DNA of 64,000 nt, from assembly GCA_903906365.1 (NCBI GenBank), contig CAIVKC010000004.1:16741-80740 (forward strand). Reading direction: 5' to 3'. The notes under the pieces were generated by a model. The model was not told the DNA's origin. It did not search any database and saw only the letters and a program-made list of their open reading frames with translations. The position numbers and the translations under genes were made by a program. Below, piece after piece: positions 26,888 to 35,978 of this stretch (the stretch's first letter is position 1; each line of letters starts with the position of its first letter). The stretch is from an uncultured Bacteroidota bacterium. GTDB lineage: Bacteria > Bacteroidota > Bacteroidia > Chitinophagales > Chitinophagaceae.

Positions 26888-27314
26888 GGGGTGAGGTTTA
26901 ATAAGGTAAAGAAATTAGGGTTTAATATGTATGATAAGCTCGGGTGAAACCTTCATACCGGATACAGACCATCGTCAGTTTGAACAGGTTTGAATATTTC
27001 GGACGCTAAACTAGTCGCGGTCTCCAGCTTTTCTGCTGATGTCAGCCATGGAAGGGTATGATTTTAATCAGGCAGCCCGGGTTTATAAACAGCGCTGCCG
27101 GTATTTTCTTCCCGCTTGCCCTACAGCGGTCATATGGTAGGATATTTATCCGGGATCCTTCCGTTTGCTGGCCCCTTTCCTGGATTTTGGGCGGAGGGCA
27201 TGATTGAAGTATGAGTTTATTTTATATTTATTCATAGTTTTCTTATCTTTTAACCGGCTTTCAGTATAATCAGCACACCGAAGCGTTTAAGGATTCCCAT
27301 CATAACCAACCAAC
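26888..27314. other. Divergent intergenic region, no gene seen
   Basis: The gap separates the flavoprotein gene (minus) from the DUF1624 gene (plus). No reading frame, terminator or clear dyad is visible. The AT-rich stretch at about 27210-27260 (TTTATTTTATATTTATTC) is the best promoter candidate for the gene at 27315. Confidence 0.4.
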
Positions 27315-28517
27315 ATGCAAGAACCTGTTCAGTCCGCCGCCAAGAGGATCGATTCCATTGATATACTGCGTGGCCTGGCCATGGTGGTCATGGCACTGGA
27401 TCACGTTCGGGACTATTTTCATGCGGCGGCCATTTCGGGCGATCCGCTGGACCTCGCTACCACCACACCCCTGTTATTCATGACCCGGTGGGTCACCCAT
27501 TTTTGCGCACCGCTCTTTGTTTTCCTCTCCGGGACTTCCATCTACCTGCAGGGCCTGCGCAAAAGCAAAGGGGAACTCAGCGCTTTTTTATTCAAGCGCG
27601 GTCTCTGGCTGATCCTGATGGAAATGGCTGTAATCACCTTAGGCTGGACCTTCAATCCGGGCTATTCCTATTTCATATTGCAGGTGATCTGGGTCATCGG
27701 GTGGTCGATGATTCTGCTCAGCCTGGTGATCCGCCTGCCTTTCGGGCTGATACTGGCCCTGGGGCTGCTGCTGGTATTTGGCCATAACCTGCTGGATATT
27801 CCCGAATCCGCCCCCGGTTTCAAGCCAGGGCTCCTCTGGGATTTCCTGCATAAGGGCCATTTTTCCTTTTATACCCTCCTTCCCGGCCATACCGTGGTTA
27901 TCCTCTATCCCTTGCTGCCCTGGCCCGGGGTGATGATGCTGGGCTACTGCCTGGGATATTATTTCTCCCCCCGGTTTTCGGTTGCCTTGCGAAGCAAAAG
28001 GCTTCTTTGGCTGGGAACAGGCCTGCTGCTGTTTTTTACCCTGCTGCGTTTCACCAATACCTACGGGGATCCGGTTGGCTGGAGTACCCAGAAAAATGCG
28101 CTGTTTACCCTGCTTTCCTTTATCAACGTCTATAAATACCCGCCTTCCCTGCTTTACCTCTGCCTGACCATCGGGACGGGCCTGCTGCTGCTGGTATTAT
28201 TCGAACGGGTCCGGGGCAGGATCCCTTCCATGCTGCGGGTTTTCGGGCGGGTCGCCTTCTTTTATTACATTCTTCATCTTTACCTGATACACCTGCTGGA
28301 AGCGATCTCATTTTTTATGAGGGGCCATAGCTTTGGCAGCGGCCCGTCGGGCGGCAGGGAATTCCTGTTTTATTTTGTGATTCCGGCGGAAGGCTATGGC
28401 CTGCGGGTAGTATACCTGGTCTGGATCGCGGTGGTGCTGGCCCTCTATCCGCTCTGTAAATGGTATGACGCCTATAAATCTTCGCACCGCCATAAGTGGT
28501 GGCTCAGCTATCTATAG
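27315..28517 (+). CDS. DUF1624/HGSNAT-like integral membrane acyltransferase
   Basis: A 400-residue polytopic membrane protein, about ten hydrophobic segments. The N-terminus RIDSIDILRGLAMVVMALDH followed by VRDYF, then THFCAPLFVFLSGTSIY, is diagnostic of the DUF1624 family (heparan-alpha-glucosaminide N-acetyltransferase catalytic-like). Relatives acetylate sugars across the membrane, but the bacterial DUF1624 group has no proven substrate. It stands alone, between divergent and convergent neighbours. A second HGSNAT-type gene of a different subfamily is at 48848-50023. Confidence 0.9.
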   Translation: MQEPVQSAAKRIDSIDILRGLAMVVMALDHVRDYFHAAAISGDPLDLATTTPLLFMTRWVTHFCAPLFVFLSGTSIYLQGLRKSKGELSAFLFKRGLWLILMEMAVITLGWTFNPGYSYFILQVIWVIGWSMILLSLVIRLPFGLILALGLLLVFGHNLLDIPESAPGFKPGLLWDFLHKGHFSFYTLLPGHTVVILYPLLPWPGVMMLGYCLGYYFSPRFSVALRSKRLLWLGTGLLLFFTLLRFTNTYGDPVGWSTQKNALFTLLSFINVYKYPPSLLYLCLTIGTGLLLLVLFERVRGRIPSMLRVFGRVAFFYYILHLYLIHLLEAISFFMRGHSFGSGPSGGREFLFYFVIPAEGYGLRVVYLVWIAVVLALYPLCKWYDAYKSSHRHKWWLSYL

Positions 28518-28605
28518 CCTGTTGCAAGGGCGATTGGATAACTTTCCCAGCTGAGTGGCAAACTCCTTGGGTCCTGCTAGCGGGCATGCCTAAGGGCAGC
28601 GGGCC

Positions 28606-29040
28606 TTATTTTTTGGGCGCCTTTTTTTTGACAGAGGCAGCGGCCAGGCGGGCCTGCTGGTAAATGGCTGCCATATCCACGGCAGCGCAATCCTGAATCA
28701 ACTGTCGCACGATCTCCAGGGGCATGTCCTGCTCCTTATTAAAATTGATACAGCCTTTCTGGAAGCTGGCCTGCGTGAGCAGTTTCCGGTATTTTTCATG
28801 CAGGGGGGCGCTGCCGTAGATGGGCATCAGGTGCAGGGACATATGTGCTGCGTTACTGGCCAGCCCATACTTAAAAACAGATCCACAGTGATAGAGGATC
28901 ATCACTTTTCCCATCATTTTACCCAGGGAAGCCTGGACCTTGCTGTCATCCCGCAGGATGATCTGGTGGATGGCGCTCAGCAGCGCCTTCCTGTCTTCGG
29001 GGAGATTGCCCAAAAAATCCGCGATATCTGATTGGGTCAT
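28606..29040 (-). CDS. DUF1801-like protein
   Basis: A 144-residue soluble protein: DIADFLGNLPEDRKALLSAI, HQIILRDDSKVQASLGKMMG, KVMILYHCGSVFKYG, MSLHLMPIYGSAPLHEKY, FQKGCINFNKEQDMPLEIV. The layout fits the DUF1801 family, more distant from the member at 24384. It has a basic C-terminal tail (KKKAPKK). The function is unknown. A perfect 26-bp dyad lies 34-59 bp upstream of its start. Confidence 0.75.
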   Translation of the reverse strand: MTQSDIADFLGNLPEDRKALLSAIHQIILRDDSKVQASLGKMMGKVMILYHCGSVFKYGLASNAAHMSLHLMPIYGSAPLHEKYRKLLTQASFQKGCINFNKEQDMPLEIVRQLIQDCAAVDMAAIYQQARLAAASVKKKAPKK

Positions 29041-29477
29041 TGCAATGGAGTTGATATGATGGACCGGTCAATTCTGGGGGAATTTGAAAATTCCCCCAGG
29101 AAATTTACAGGTATGAATGTAGCCCATTTGCCCGGTTTATGCACCCTGGAAGCGGCCTATTTTTTTTTCAACAACAGGACCCCGGTTTTTTTGACAGGCA
29201 GGCCCGATGACACATCCATCCCGGGATCTGAGGGGTAGCGCAGATTATATAATTATTAATTATTCCAGTCCGGAAATAATGCCCCGGATGATGCTACCGC
29301 CCGGCCTTTACAGTCCTGTGGTGGCTGCCGGCCAGATACCGGGCGCATGCCGCCCTGTTTCCAGAAAGTATAAGGGCATCCCTTTGGCTTTTATTAACGA
29401 AAGGGAACAGACGAATGATTTATTTTCGGTGCCGGCCGGGACCTGCACCCATGGCGGATCAACAAAAAGACCTTACC
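29041..29477. other. Divergent intergenic region with a strong dyad
   Basis: Besides the 26-bp dyad at 29074-29099, no gene is supported. The stretch 29160-29280 contains a T8 run and AT-rich sequence (TATATAATTATTAATTATT near 29246) that may serve the response regulator starting at 29478. Confidence 0.45.
29074..29099. repeat. Perfect 26-bp inverted repeat upstream of DUF1801 gene
   Basis: CTGGGGGAATTT (29074-29085) and AAATTCCCCCAG (29088-29099) are exact reverse complements with a 2-base centre. It lies between divergent genes at -34 to -59 from the start of the 28606-29040 gene. The symmetry and place favour a dimeric-repressor operator, but a cruciform or transcript hairpin is possible. 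Confidence 0.8.
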
Positions 29478-30179
29478 ATGAAACTACTGGTGATTGAAGA
29501 TGAAAGGGATTTATCGCAGAGCATCTGCGCTTACCTGAAAAACGACCATTTTGTCTGCGAGGCAGCCTACGATTATTATGATGCCATGGATAAGGTGCTC
29601 GAAAATGATTACGCCTGCATCCTGCTGGATATCACCCTTCCCATGGGCAACGGGCTGCAGCTGCTGATGAAACTCAAAAACCTGGGCAAGGCGGACGGCG
29701 TGCTGATCATATCTGCCAAAGACTCCCTCCATGACAAGGTGCAGGGCCTGAACCTGGGGGCCGATGATTACCTGACCAAGCCCTTTCACATGCCCGAGCT
29801 CTCGGCCCGGGTGGCAGCCATCATCCGGCGTAAATCCTTTGAAGGACAAAACCGCATCCTGACCGATGACCTGGTGATCCACCTGCAGGATAAGGTGGTC
29901 AAAAGCAAAGGTGTTGCCGTTGAGCTGACCAGAAAGGAGTATGAATTGCTGGTCTATTTCAGCGCCAACAAAAACAAAGTAGTCACCAAGGAAGCCATCG
30001 TGGAGCATCTCTGGGGAGACCACATCGATATGGCAGACAACTACGATTTTATTTATACCCATATCAAGAACCTCCGCCGAAAGCTGGTGCAGGCCGGGTG
30101 CCGGGATTATATCAAAGCCGTCTACGGGATGGGATACCGCTTTGAGGTGGAAATCGCAGAAAAGGGGAGCGGAAAATGA
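29478..30179 (+). CDS. OmpR/PhoB-family response regulator
   Basis: A regulator of 233 residues starting MKLLVIEDERDLSQ at ATG 29478; the frame continues 21 codons upstream but the receiver starts here. The acidic pocket is Glu7/Asp8, the phospho-acceptor is Asp51 in ILLDITLP, the switch Ser lies in LIISAKD, and the Lys in YLTKPF. The winged-helix DNA-binding domain (LTRKEYELLVYFSANKNKVV, NYDFIYTHIKNLRRKL, YIKAVYGMGYRFE) is complete. It overlaps the downstream kinase by ATGA. The likely targets are the TonB receptor and lipoprotein genes from 31572 on. Confidence 0.95.
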   Translation: MKLLVIEDERDLSQSICAYLKNDHFVCEAAYDYYDAMDKVLENDYACILLDITLPMGNGLQLLMKLKNLGKADGVLIISAKDSLHDKVQGLNLGADDYLTKPFHMPELSARVAAIIRRKSFEGQNRILTDDLVIHLQDKVVKSKGVAVELTRKEYELLVYFSANKNKVVTKEAIVEHLWGDHIDMADNYDFIYTHIKNLRRKLVQAGCRDYIKAVYGMGYRFEVEIAEKGSGK

Positions 30180-31429
30180 AACTGCTCACCCAATATTCCT
30201 GGATCAACCTGTTGGTGATGATTATGATCTTCATGCTGTCCTGCGCCGTACTCTACCAGCTTACCCACTACATCCTGATCCGGGAAATGGACGCGGATCT
30301 TTCGGGCATTGAAAAAAAAGTCAGCAGCTATGCCGCCCGCTATCAGGCCCTGCCTGCCGGATATCCCCTGGATGAGGAAAAGATCAGTTTTGAGCCCACC
30401 GGTTCCCTTCAGGCGGCCCGGAGCCTTGCCCTGGTCCAGTTGTTCAGTGAAAGGGAGGGGAAGATGCATAATTTCCGCCAACTGGTCTTTCCCCTGCAGG
30501 TCTCCGGGGAGTGGTACCGGGTAAGGGTGGCCAAACCCGTGGAGGGTATGCACCACCTGAGCCGCGCCCTGATTGCCGTATCGGTGGTGACCATCCTGGT
30601 GACGATCCTGATTTCCCTGTGGCTCCACCGGCTGCTGCTCAGAAAGCTCTGGAAGCCCTTTTATGCCTCCCTGGGGATCATGCGCTCCTTTCAGCTCGGG
30701 CGGACCAATGACCTGCATTTCCCGGCTACCAACATTGCTGAATTCTCCTTCATGAATGAAAGCCTGCTGATGGCTACCCGCAAGGCCGAACAGGATTACC
30801 TGCTGCTGAAAGAATTCACCGAGAACGCTTCCCACGAGATACAGACGCCCCTGTCGGTCATCCGCTCCAAACTCGATATGCTGATCCAGGATAAAGAGCT
30901 CTCCGAAAAGCAAAGTGAACTGGCCAAAGCGGCCTATGCGGCCATCAAGCGGCTTTCCCGGCTCAACCAGTCGCTGCTGCTGCTGGCCAAAATTGAAAAC
31001 CAGCAGTTCAATAACAGCCGGCGGATCAGCCTGCCGGAGAAAATCACCGAAAAAATCCAGCAGTTTCACGAACTCTGGCTGAGCCGCGACATTACGGTGA
31101 CCACCCGCCTGCAGGAAAGCTACCTGTGCATCAACCCCGAACTGCTGGATATCCTGCTCAATAACCTGTTCAGCAATGCCTCCAACCACAATATCCCCTC
31201 CGGCCTGATATCCATTGAACTATCCCCCAACTCCCTGAAGGTGGCCAATACCGGTTCCCGCCATGCCCTGGACGGTCAGCGGCTGTTCTCCCGCTTTTAC
31301 AAGGAATCGGTGAACTCCAACCACAACGGGCTGGGCCTGTCCATCATCAAACAGATTTCCAAAGTCTCTTCCATGCAGGCCAGCTACCAGTTCAGCGGCA
31401 ACCAGCATGCCTTCCTGATCTCCTGGTAG
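30176..31429 (+). CDS. Sensor histidine kinase (HisKA/HATPase_c)
   Basis: A 417-residue kinase with two transmembrane segments (about 8-32 and 130-153) framing a periplasmic sensor of roughly 95 residues with no recognised fold. A linker leads to the HisKA domain with His220 in ENASHEIQTPLS. The ATPase domain shows the N-box (NNLFSNASNHN), a short G1 region (LKVANTGSRHAL), and the G2 box (GLGLSIIKQIS). The DxG of the G1 box is reduced to NTG, as in many Bacteroidota RprX-like kinases. It is translationally coupled to the regulator. The stimulus is unknown. Confidence 0.94.
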   Translation: MKLLTQYSWINLLVMIMIFMLSCAVLYQLTHYILIREMDADLSGIEKKVSSYAARYQALPAGYPLDEEKISFEPTGSLQAARSLALVQLFSEREGKMHNFRQLVFPLQVSGEWYRVRVAKPVEGMHHLSRALIAVSVVTILVTILISLWLHRLLLRKLWKPFYASLGIMRSFQLGRTNDLHFPATNIAEFSFMNESLLMATRKAEQDYLLLKEFTENASHEIQTPLSVIRSKLDMLIQDKELSEKQSELAKAAYAAIKRLSRLNQSLLLLAKIENQQFNNSRRISLPEKITEKIQQFHELWLSRDITVTTRLQESYLCINPELLDILLNNLFSNASNHNIPSGLISIELSPNSLKVANTGSRHALDGQRLFSRFYKESVNSNHNGLGLSIIKQISKVSSMQASYQFSGNQHAFLISW

Positions 31430-31501
31430 ACCAATTCTGATTTTTTTCTGAAGTTATTATTACCAATCAATTAAGATACTGTCATCATTGGGTTAATTGG
31501 T
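31430..31501 (+). promoter_or_regulatory. Candidate regulator boxes (ACCAAT) upstream of TonB receptor gene
   Basis: ACCAAT occurs at 31430-31435 and 31462-31467, and its reverse complement ATTGGT at 31496-31501. The spacing of 32 and 34 bp is about three helical turns. They lie between the two-component genes and the receptor gene at 31572. Binding by the OmpR-type regulator is a guess from position. Confidence 0.3.
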
Positions 31502-31571
31502 CGCAGTCGGCCCTGAAGCTGCCGGGGATGGCTCTAATATTGCAACCTCAATCAAAGACTAACTGTAAAAG

Positions 31572-34421
31572 ATGATGCGTTTATCTATATCCGGAAGGGC
31601 CTTTTTCATAGTGGTACTGACCATGGTTTTGTGCAATGCGGCAAAGGCCGGAGAAATCAGGGGCCATGTATATGATTACAGCAACCGGGAGCAGCTGGTG
31701 GGTGCGGCCATCACCTTAAGCCCTTCGGGAAAAAAAGCGGCCACCACCCTGGACGGAGGTTTTTCTTTTCGGAACCTGCCTGGTGGCAGCTACCACCTGA
31801 CCATTACCTATGTAGGCTATCAAAGCCTGGATACCACCCTGGTCCTGGCTGGCAGCGGCACCACCTCCTTTAATGTCTACCTGGTCCCGGCTTCTTCGAG
31901 CCTGGCGGCCGTTACGGTCTCCTCTGCCCGCGGGGGCGGCACGGACGAATTCGCCAAAAGAAAGGAACAGTTTGCCAATAATATCGTCAACATCGTCTCG
32001 GCTACCTCGATTTCCATCTCCCCGGACATCACGGTGGCCAATGTCATGCAGCGGGTATCGGGTGTTTCCATCGAACGCAGCTCCTCCGGCGACGGCCAGC
32101 ATGCCATCATCCGGGGTATGGATAAAAGATACAATACGACACTGGTCAACGGCGTAAAGATACCCAGCCCCGATAACCGCAACCGCTACGTGCCGCTGGA
32201 CATATTCCCGGCAGAACTGCTGGAAAGGGTGGAAGTGATCAAATCGCTGACCCCGGACATGGAAGCAGATGCCGCGGGCGGGGTGATCAACCTGGTGATG
32301 AAAAATGCGCCGGAGCGGTTCAAACTGGAAGGGAATGTGGGAACAGGCTACAGCCAGCTTTTTTTAAACCGCGATTTTTATTCCTTTTCCAAGTCCACGG
32401 TGTCCCTGAAATCTCCCGCAGAGATCCTCGGCCCGGGTGTTTTTGCCCCCCTTTCAGCCTTCCCTTACAATAACCTGGTCGCCACGGCGGCCAAACCGCC
32501 GGTCAATAAGAATGTCAGCCTGACCCTGGGAGACCGGTTCTTGAAAAACAAACTGGGTGTCATTTTCTCGGGCAGCTACCAGAACGCTTACCGCGGCAGC
32601 AATTCCAACGTGCTGCTGCAAAGCCAGACGGTACCCGCCGCTCCCAACAATACGACGGCCCAGCAGCCCGCGTTTTCGGATGTCTATGCCCGTCAGTATA
32701 ATTCCCGGATCGACCGCTCCGGGTTGGAAACCAAAGTGGATTACAATTTCAACCCCGACAATTCCATCAGTTTGTTTGCCACCTACCTGCAGCTCAATGA
32801 AAGAAGAACGCGGCTGACCAGCGACTCGCTGCTGGGCGGCTACCGCACCATCAATAATTATATAGGTTCCTACGCCATCTATAACCTGACGGAAACCCGC
32901 AATGACCTGCAAAATATCAGTAATATCACCCTGCAGGGGCGCAACAAATTCTCCGCAGGCCTCACGGGAGACTGGTCCCTGGTGGCCTCCGAGGCCAAAA
33001 GAGAGATACCCGATATCGCCGAATTTGCCACCGGTCAGCCGGTCAACCCCAATACCAGCAACGGTACTTTTACCATCGGCGCTCCGCAGACCGAAAACCA
33101 GTCCCGGGACTGGATACACAATACCGACAAGGACCTGGCGGGATATCTTAATGTCCATAGCAAACAATCCATCGCAGGCCGTAAGGCCCTGTTCAGCGCT
33201 GGCGGCATGTACCGCCATAAGGAAAGGGATAACTATGCCAATTCCTACCACCTGACCCCGGTCAGTGACCCGGATTCGGTCTACCAGCAGTTCGTGTCCA
33301 TACCCGCCTCCCGGTTTACGTTCATTCCCTCCAATGCGGCCCTGGGCAACGCGGCGCAGAATCCGGGCATCTACCATGCCTATGAAAATGTGACGGCGGG
33401 CTATGTGCAGGGAAAATACCAGGTTTCCCCCAGCCTGGAATTGCTTGGCGGACTGCGGGTGGAAAATACGCACCAAAACTACCTGTCCTCCCTCAATCCG
33501 GCCCTGCCCGGGAAGTCGGCAGATATCCACTACCTGGATGTTTTACCCAGCCTGCAGGGAAAATATTCATTTACTGACCGCCGGGCCCTGCGCTTCTCTT
33601 ATTTCAGGTCCATATTCCGTCCGGCCTTTGCCGACCTGATCCCCTTCCCGGACAAAAGCGGATCCAATGACTCCTACCTGACGGAAGGAAATCCCTATAT
33701 CAAGCACACCGTCATCGATAATTTTGACCTGCGCTATGAAATGTTCCCCAAAGGACTGGACCAGTTCATGCTGGGCACTTTTTATAAGATCATCAATAAC
33801 CCCATCGAATACGCTTTTTCCAGTGGCAGCGGATCCTACAGCGCTACCCCGGTACTCTCCCCGCAAAACTTTGGGACCGCCCATAATTTCGGCATTGAAG
33901 TGGTCTTCCGCAAGTATTTTGGGGATTTCGGGGTCTCGGGCAATTACACCTTCACCCATTCTGTCATCAACGCCAGCAAACTCTATGTGTATTTGACCCC
34001 TTCGGGCTCGACGACCTATTCGACGGTGGCCGACCGCAGGCCGCTGCAGGGACAAAGTGAGCATATCGGCAATTTTTCGCTGCTCTATAAAAATCCGCGT
34101 AGTAAAATAGACGCCCAGCTGGCCTTAGTGTATACCGGTGCCCGGATCAATACCCTCTCCCAGTACAAAGGTTTTGACAACTGGGAAAAGGCTACCACCA
34201 ACCTGGATTTTTCCGCCCAGAAGGAATTCGGCAGACACTATATTATTTACATAAAGGCCAACAACCTGCTCAACACCCCCTTTCAGCTGATCGTCAAGCA
34301 ACATAACAATGCCTATAATACCGATACCAAGCTGCCTTTCCAGGAAAGCTCCGATTACCTGACGGTACAGTATGACAGGTTTTATGCTTCCTATTCCATC
34401 GGATTCAGATTTAAATTTTAA
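31572..34421 (+). CDS. TonB-dependent receptor with carboxypeptidase-regulatory-like domain
   Basis: A 949-residue outer-membrane receptor. The signal peptide ends near NAAKA (residue 26). A CarboxypepD_reg-like domain (about 28-108) is followed by the plug (VANVMQRVSGVSIERSSSGD, then YNTTLVNGVKIPSPDN, LERVEVIKSLTPDMEADAAG, GGVINLVMKN) and a barrel ending YSIGFRFKF. The plug type, with the EADAAGGVINLVMKN signature, belongs to the large TonB-receptor group that usually lacks a SusD partner, and indeed none is present. Downstream, 17 bp away, is a beta-helix lipoprotein, then a beta-propeller lipoprotein, so these form one transport or surface-processing unit under the upstream two-component system. 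The substrate is unknown. Confidence 0.93.
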   Translation: MMRLSISGRAFFIVVLTMVLCNAAKAGEIRGHVYDYSNREQLVGAAITLSPSGKKAATTLDGGFSFRNLPGGSYHLTITYVGYQSLDTTLVLAGSGTTSFNVYLVPASSSLAAVTVSSARGGGTDEFAKRKEQFANNIVNIVSATSISISPDITVANVMQRVSGVSIERSSSGDGQHAIIRGMDKRYNTTLVNGVKIPSPDNRNRYVPLDIFPAELLERVEVIKSLTPDMEADAAGGVINLVMKNAPERFKLEGNVGTGYSQLFLNRDFYSFSKSTVSLKSPAEILGPGVFAPLSAFPYNNLVATAAKPPVNKNVSLTLGDRFLKNKLGVIFSGSYQNAYRGSNSNVLLQSQTVPAAPNNTTAQQPAFSDVYARQYNSRIDRSGLETKVDYNFNPDNSISLFATYLQLNERRTRLTSDSLLGGYRTINNYIGSYAIYNLTETRNDLQNISNITLQGRNKFSAGLTGDWSLVASEAKREIPDIAEFATGQPVNPNTSNGTFTIGAPQTENQSRDWIHNTDKDLAGYLNVHSKQSIAGRKALFSAGGMYRHKERDNYANSYHLTPVSDPDSVYQQFVSIPASRFTFIPSNAALGNAAQNPGIYHAYENVTAGYVQGKYQVSPSLELLGGLRVENTHQNYLSSLNPALPGKSADIHYLDVLPSLQGKYSFTDRRALRFSYFRSIFRPAFADLIPFPDKSGSNDSYLTEGNPYIKHTVIDNFDLRYEMFPKGLDQFMLGTFYKIINNPIEYAFSSGSGSYSATPVLSPQNFGTAHNFGIEVVFRKYFGDFGVSGNYTFTHSVINASKLYVYLTPSGSTTYSTVADRRPLQGQSEHIGNFSLLYKNPRSKIDAQLALVYTGARINTLSQYKGFDNWEKATTNLDFSAQKEFGRHYIIYIKANNLLNTPFQLIVKQHNNAYNTDTKLPFQESSDYLTVQYDRFYASYSIGFRFKF

Positions 34422-34438
34422 AAATAAACAGTTAAACA

Positions 34439-35863
34439 ATGAAACAGATTAAGATGACCGTGTTTGCAATGATGCTGGCCGCAGCCTTTGCATCCTGTTC
34501 CAAAAGCAATTCCACCACTGTATCGCAGGCCCAGATACAGGTAGGTCAGCCGGTAAGCAACAGTGCCCCCCTGTCTGGTGCGATCAAAGGCACCATGAAG
34601 ACAGGCCTTACATATATCATCACCGCTGATGTGACCATCAATGCCGGGGATACCCTGCTGATTCAAAAAGGGGTGACCGTACAGGTAAAAAACGGCTCGA
34701 ATTTCTTTGTCAACGGGACCCTGGTCAGCCTCGGTACCAAAGACGCGCCGGTCACCATCACCGATCCTTCCAGGACCAAGACAACCGGACCTTCCACGGC
34801 CACCTCCGATTCGGCCTATGCCGGCGGATGGGGCGGTATCTGGTGCTCTCCCACCTGCCCCCTGCTGGTCATCAAATGGACGCATCTTGATTTTGCAGGT
34901 GCCGGTCTTCAGACCACTCCCTTTGCAGGCCCTTCCGTTGGGGATCAGTACGCGGTATATTTCGGCAATTACAGCGGGGTATTCATCCTGGAAGATTCAT
35001 GGATCTATGGCACCCCCGATGATGCCATCCGTTTTTATGGCGGCAATATCAATATGATGCGCAATACCCTGGAAAAATGCGGTGGTACCGGCGGCGACGG
35101 CTTCAACGCCAAAGGCGGCACACAGGGCAATATGGCCTATAACCTGATCATCGGCGGGGCCACCAACGGCACCAAATCTGCCAACGACGGTTCTACCGGC
35201 CGGCAGTGTATGATCGCCATGTTCAACAATACCTATGTCAATGACGGTTTCCGCAACACCGGCACCTTCGGTGCCAGAAGCGGTTCCATTGAAGTGGAAA
35301 ACCATTCCAGGGCACTGGCTTACAATAACCTGATCGTTGACTGTAAATTCGGCGTACGCATCGCCGGCGGAAATGATGTTACGGCAAAAGTTTACCTGGC
35401 CGACACCACCGGCCCGCACACCGGGGATCCGATTTCCCAGACTGCCTATGGCAACAACTTCTTTTATGTGGATGCCGTTAACCTGGCCAACCAGATCGTT
35501 CCAACCAATGTGGCCCAGGCTGTGGTGACCCATCCCCAGGCTTCCGATATTCCCAACATGGCGGCTTTCCTGGGCGCTTCCTATACCTTCGGCATGCAGT
35601 ACGACGGCACTTCCCTGGTCGGACAGAACAACCCCCTGTTTGTAAACTATCCCCTGCCCAACACAGGTTACCAGACCCAGTGCTCGGTGGACGGATTTGA
35701 TTTCCACCTGAAGTCAGGTTCTCCTGCCATCGGAAAAGGAACACAGGCCTTTGCTGCCATCAGCAATGTTCCGGTGGATCCCAATTTCGGCTCCAGCGGC
35801 ATCACCGGCCCGGGTAAAGATATTGGCTGCTACCAGACCGACGGCAGCGGTAACCAGCATTGA
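34439..35863 (+). CDS. Right-handed beta-helix lipoprotein
   Basis: A 474-residue lipoprotein (AAAFASCSKSNS, Cys20). After a Ser/Thr-rich linker come the features of a parallel beta-helix: LTYIITADVTINAGDTLLIQ, GVTVQVKNGSNFFVNGTLV, SLGTKDAPVTITD, WGGIWC, then NTLEKCGGTGGDGFNAKGGT, NGTKSANDGSTG, GSIEVENHSRALAYNNLIVD, and DIGCYQTDGSG. This pattern is found in surface proteins and polysaccharide lyase-like folds, but I see no catalytic set. It is cotranscribed with the TonB receptor. It could bind or process the substrate of that receptor at the cell surface. Confidence 0.85.
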   Translation: MKQIKMTVFAMMLAAAFASCSKSNSTTVSQAQIQVGQPVSNSAPLSGAIKGTMKTGLTYIITADVTINAGDTLLIQKGVTVQVKNGSNFFVNGTLVSLGTKDAPVTITDPSRTKTTGPSTATSDSAYAGGWGGIWCSPTCPLLVIKWTHLDFAGAGLQTTPFAGPSVGDQYAVYFGNYSGVFILEDSWIYGTPDDAIRFYGGNINMMRNTLEKCGGTGGDGFNAKGGTQGNMAYNLIIGGATNGTKSANDGSTGRQCMIAMFNNTYVNDGFRNTGTFGARSGSIEVENHSRALAYNNLIVDCKFGVRIAGGNDVTAKVYLADTTGPHTGDPISQTAYGNNFFYVDAVNLANQIVPTNVAQAVVTHPQASDIPNMAAFLGASYTFGMQYDGTSLVGQNNPLFVNYPLPNTGYQTQCSVDGFDFHLKSGSPAIGKGTQAFAAISNVPVDPNFGSSGITGPGKDIGCYQTDGSGNQH

Positions 35864-35897
35864 TTTAATACCATTAGACATTAACCTTATCCAACGC

Positions 35898-35947
35898 AAT
35901 CTGGCAGCTGTAACCGGCGGTATTCACCGGCGGACAGCTGCCAGATT
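35898..35947 (+). promoter_or_regulatory. Intercistronic hairpin between beta-helix and propeller genes
   Basis: AATCTGGCAGCTGT (35898-35911) and ACAGCTGCCAGATT (35934-35947) pair perfectly over 14 bp around a 22-nt loop that itself has the direct repeat ACCGGCGG. No U-tract follows, only ATTATATTCC. It may protect the upstream mRNA end or reduce read-through into the next gene, 31 bp downstream. Confidence 0.7.
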
Positions 35948-35978
35948 ATTATATTCCATCCCCAACAACTGGCACTCT

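Noticed and set aside
30122..31189. 355-codon reverse frame opposite the sensor kinase
   Set aside because: Gln/His-rich antisense shadow; the kinase motifs on the plus strand are decisive.
32454..33530. 358-codon reverse frame opposite the TonB receptor gene
   Set aside because: Antisense shadow of the receptor; no domain features.
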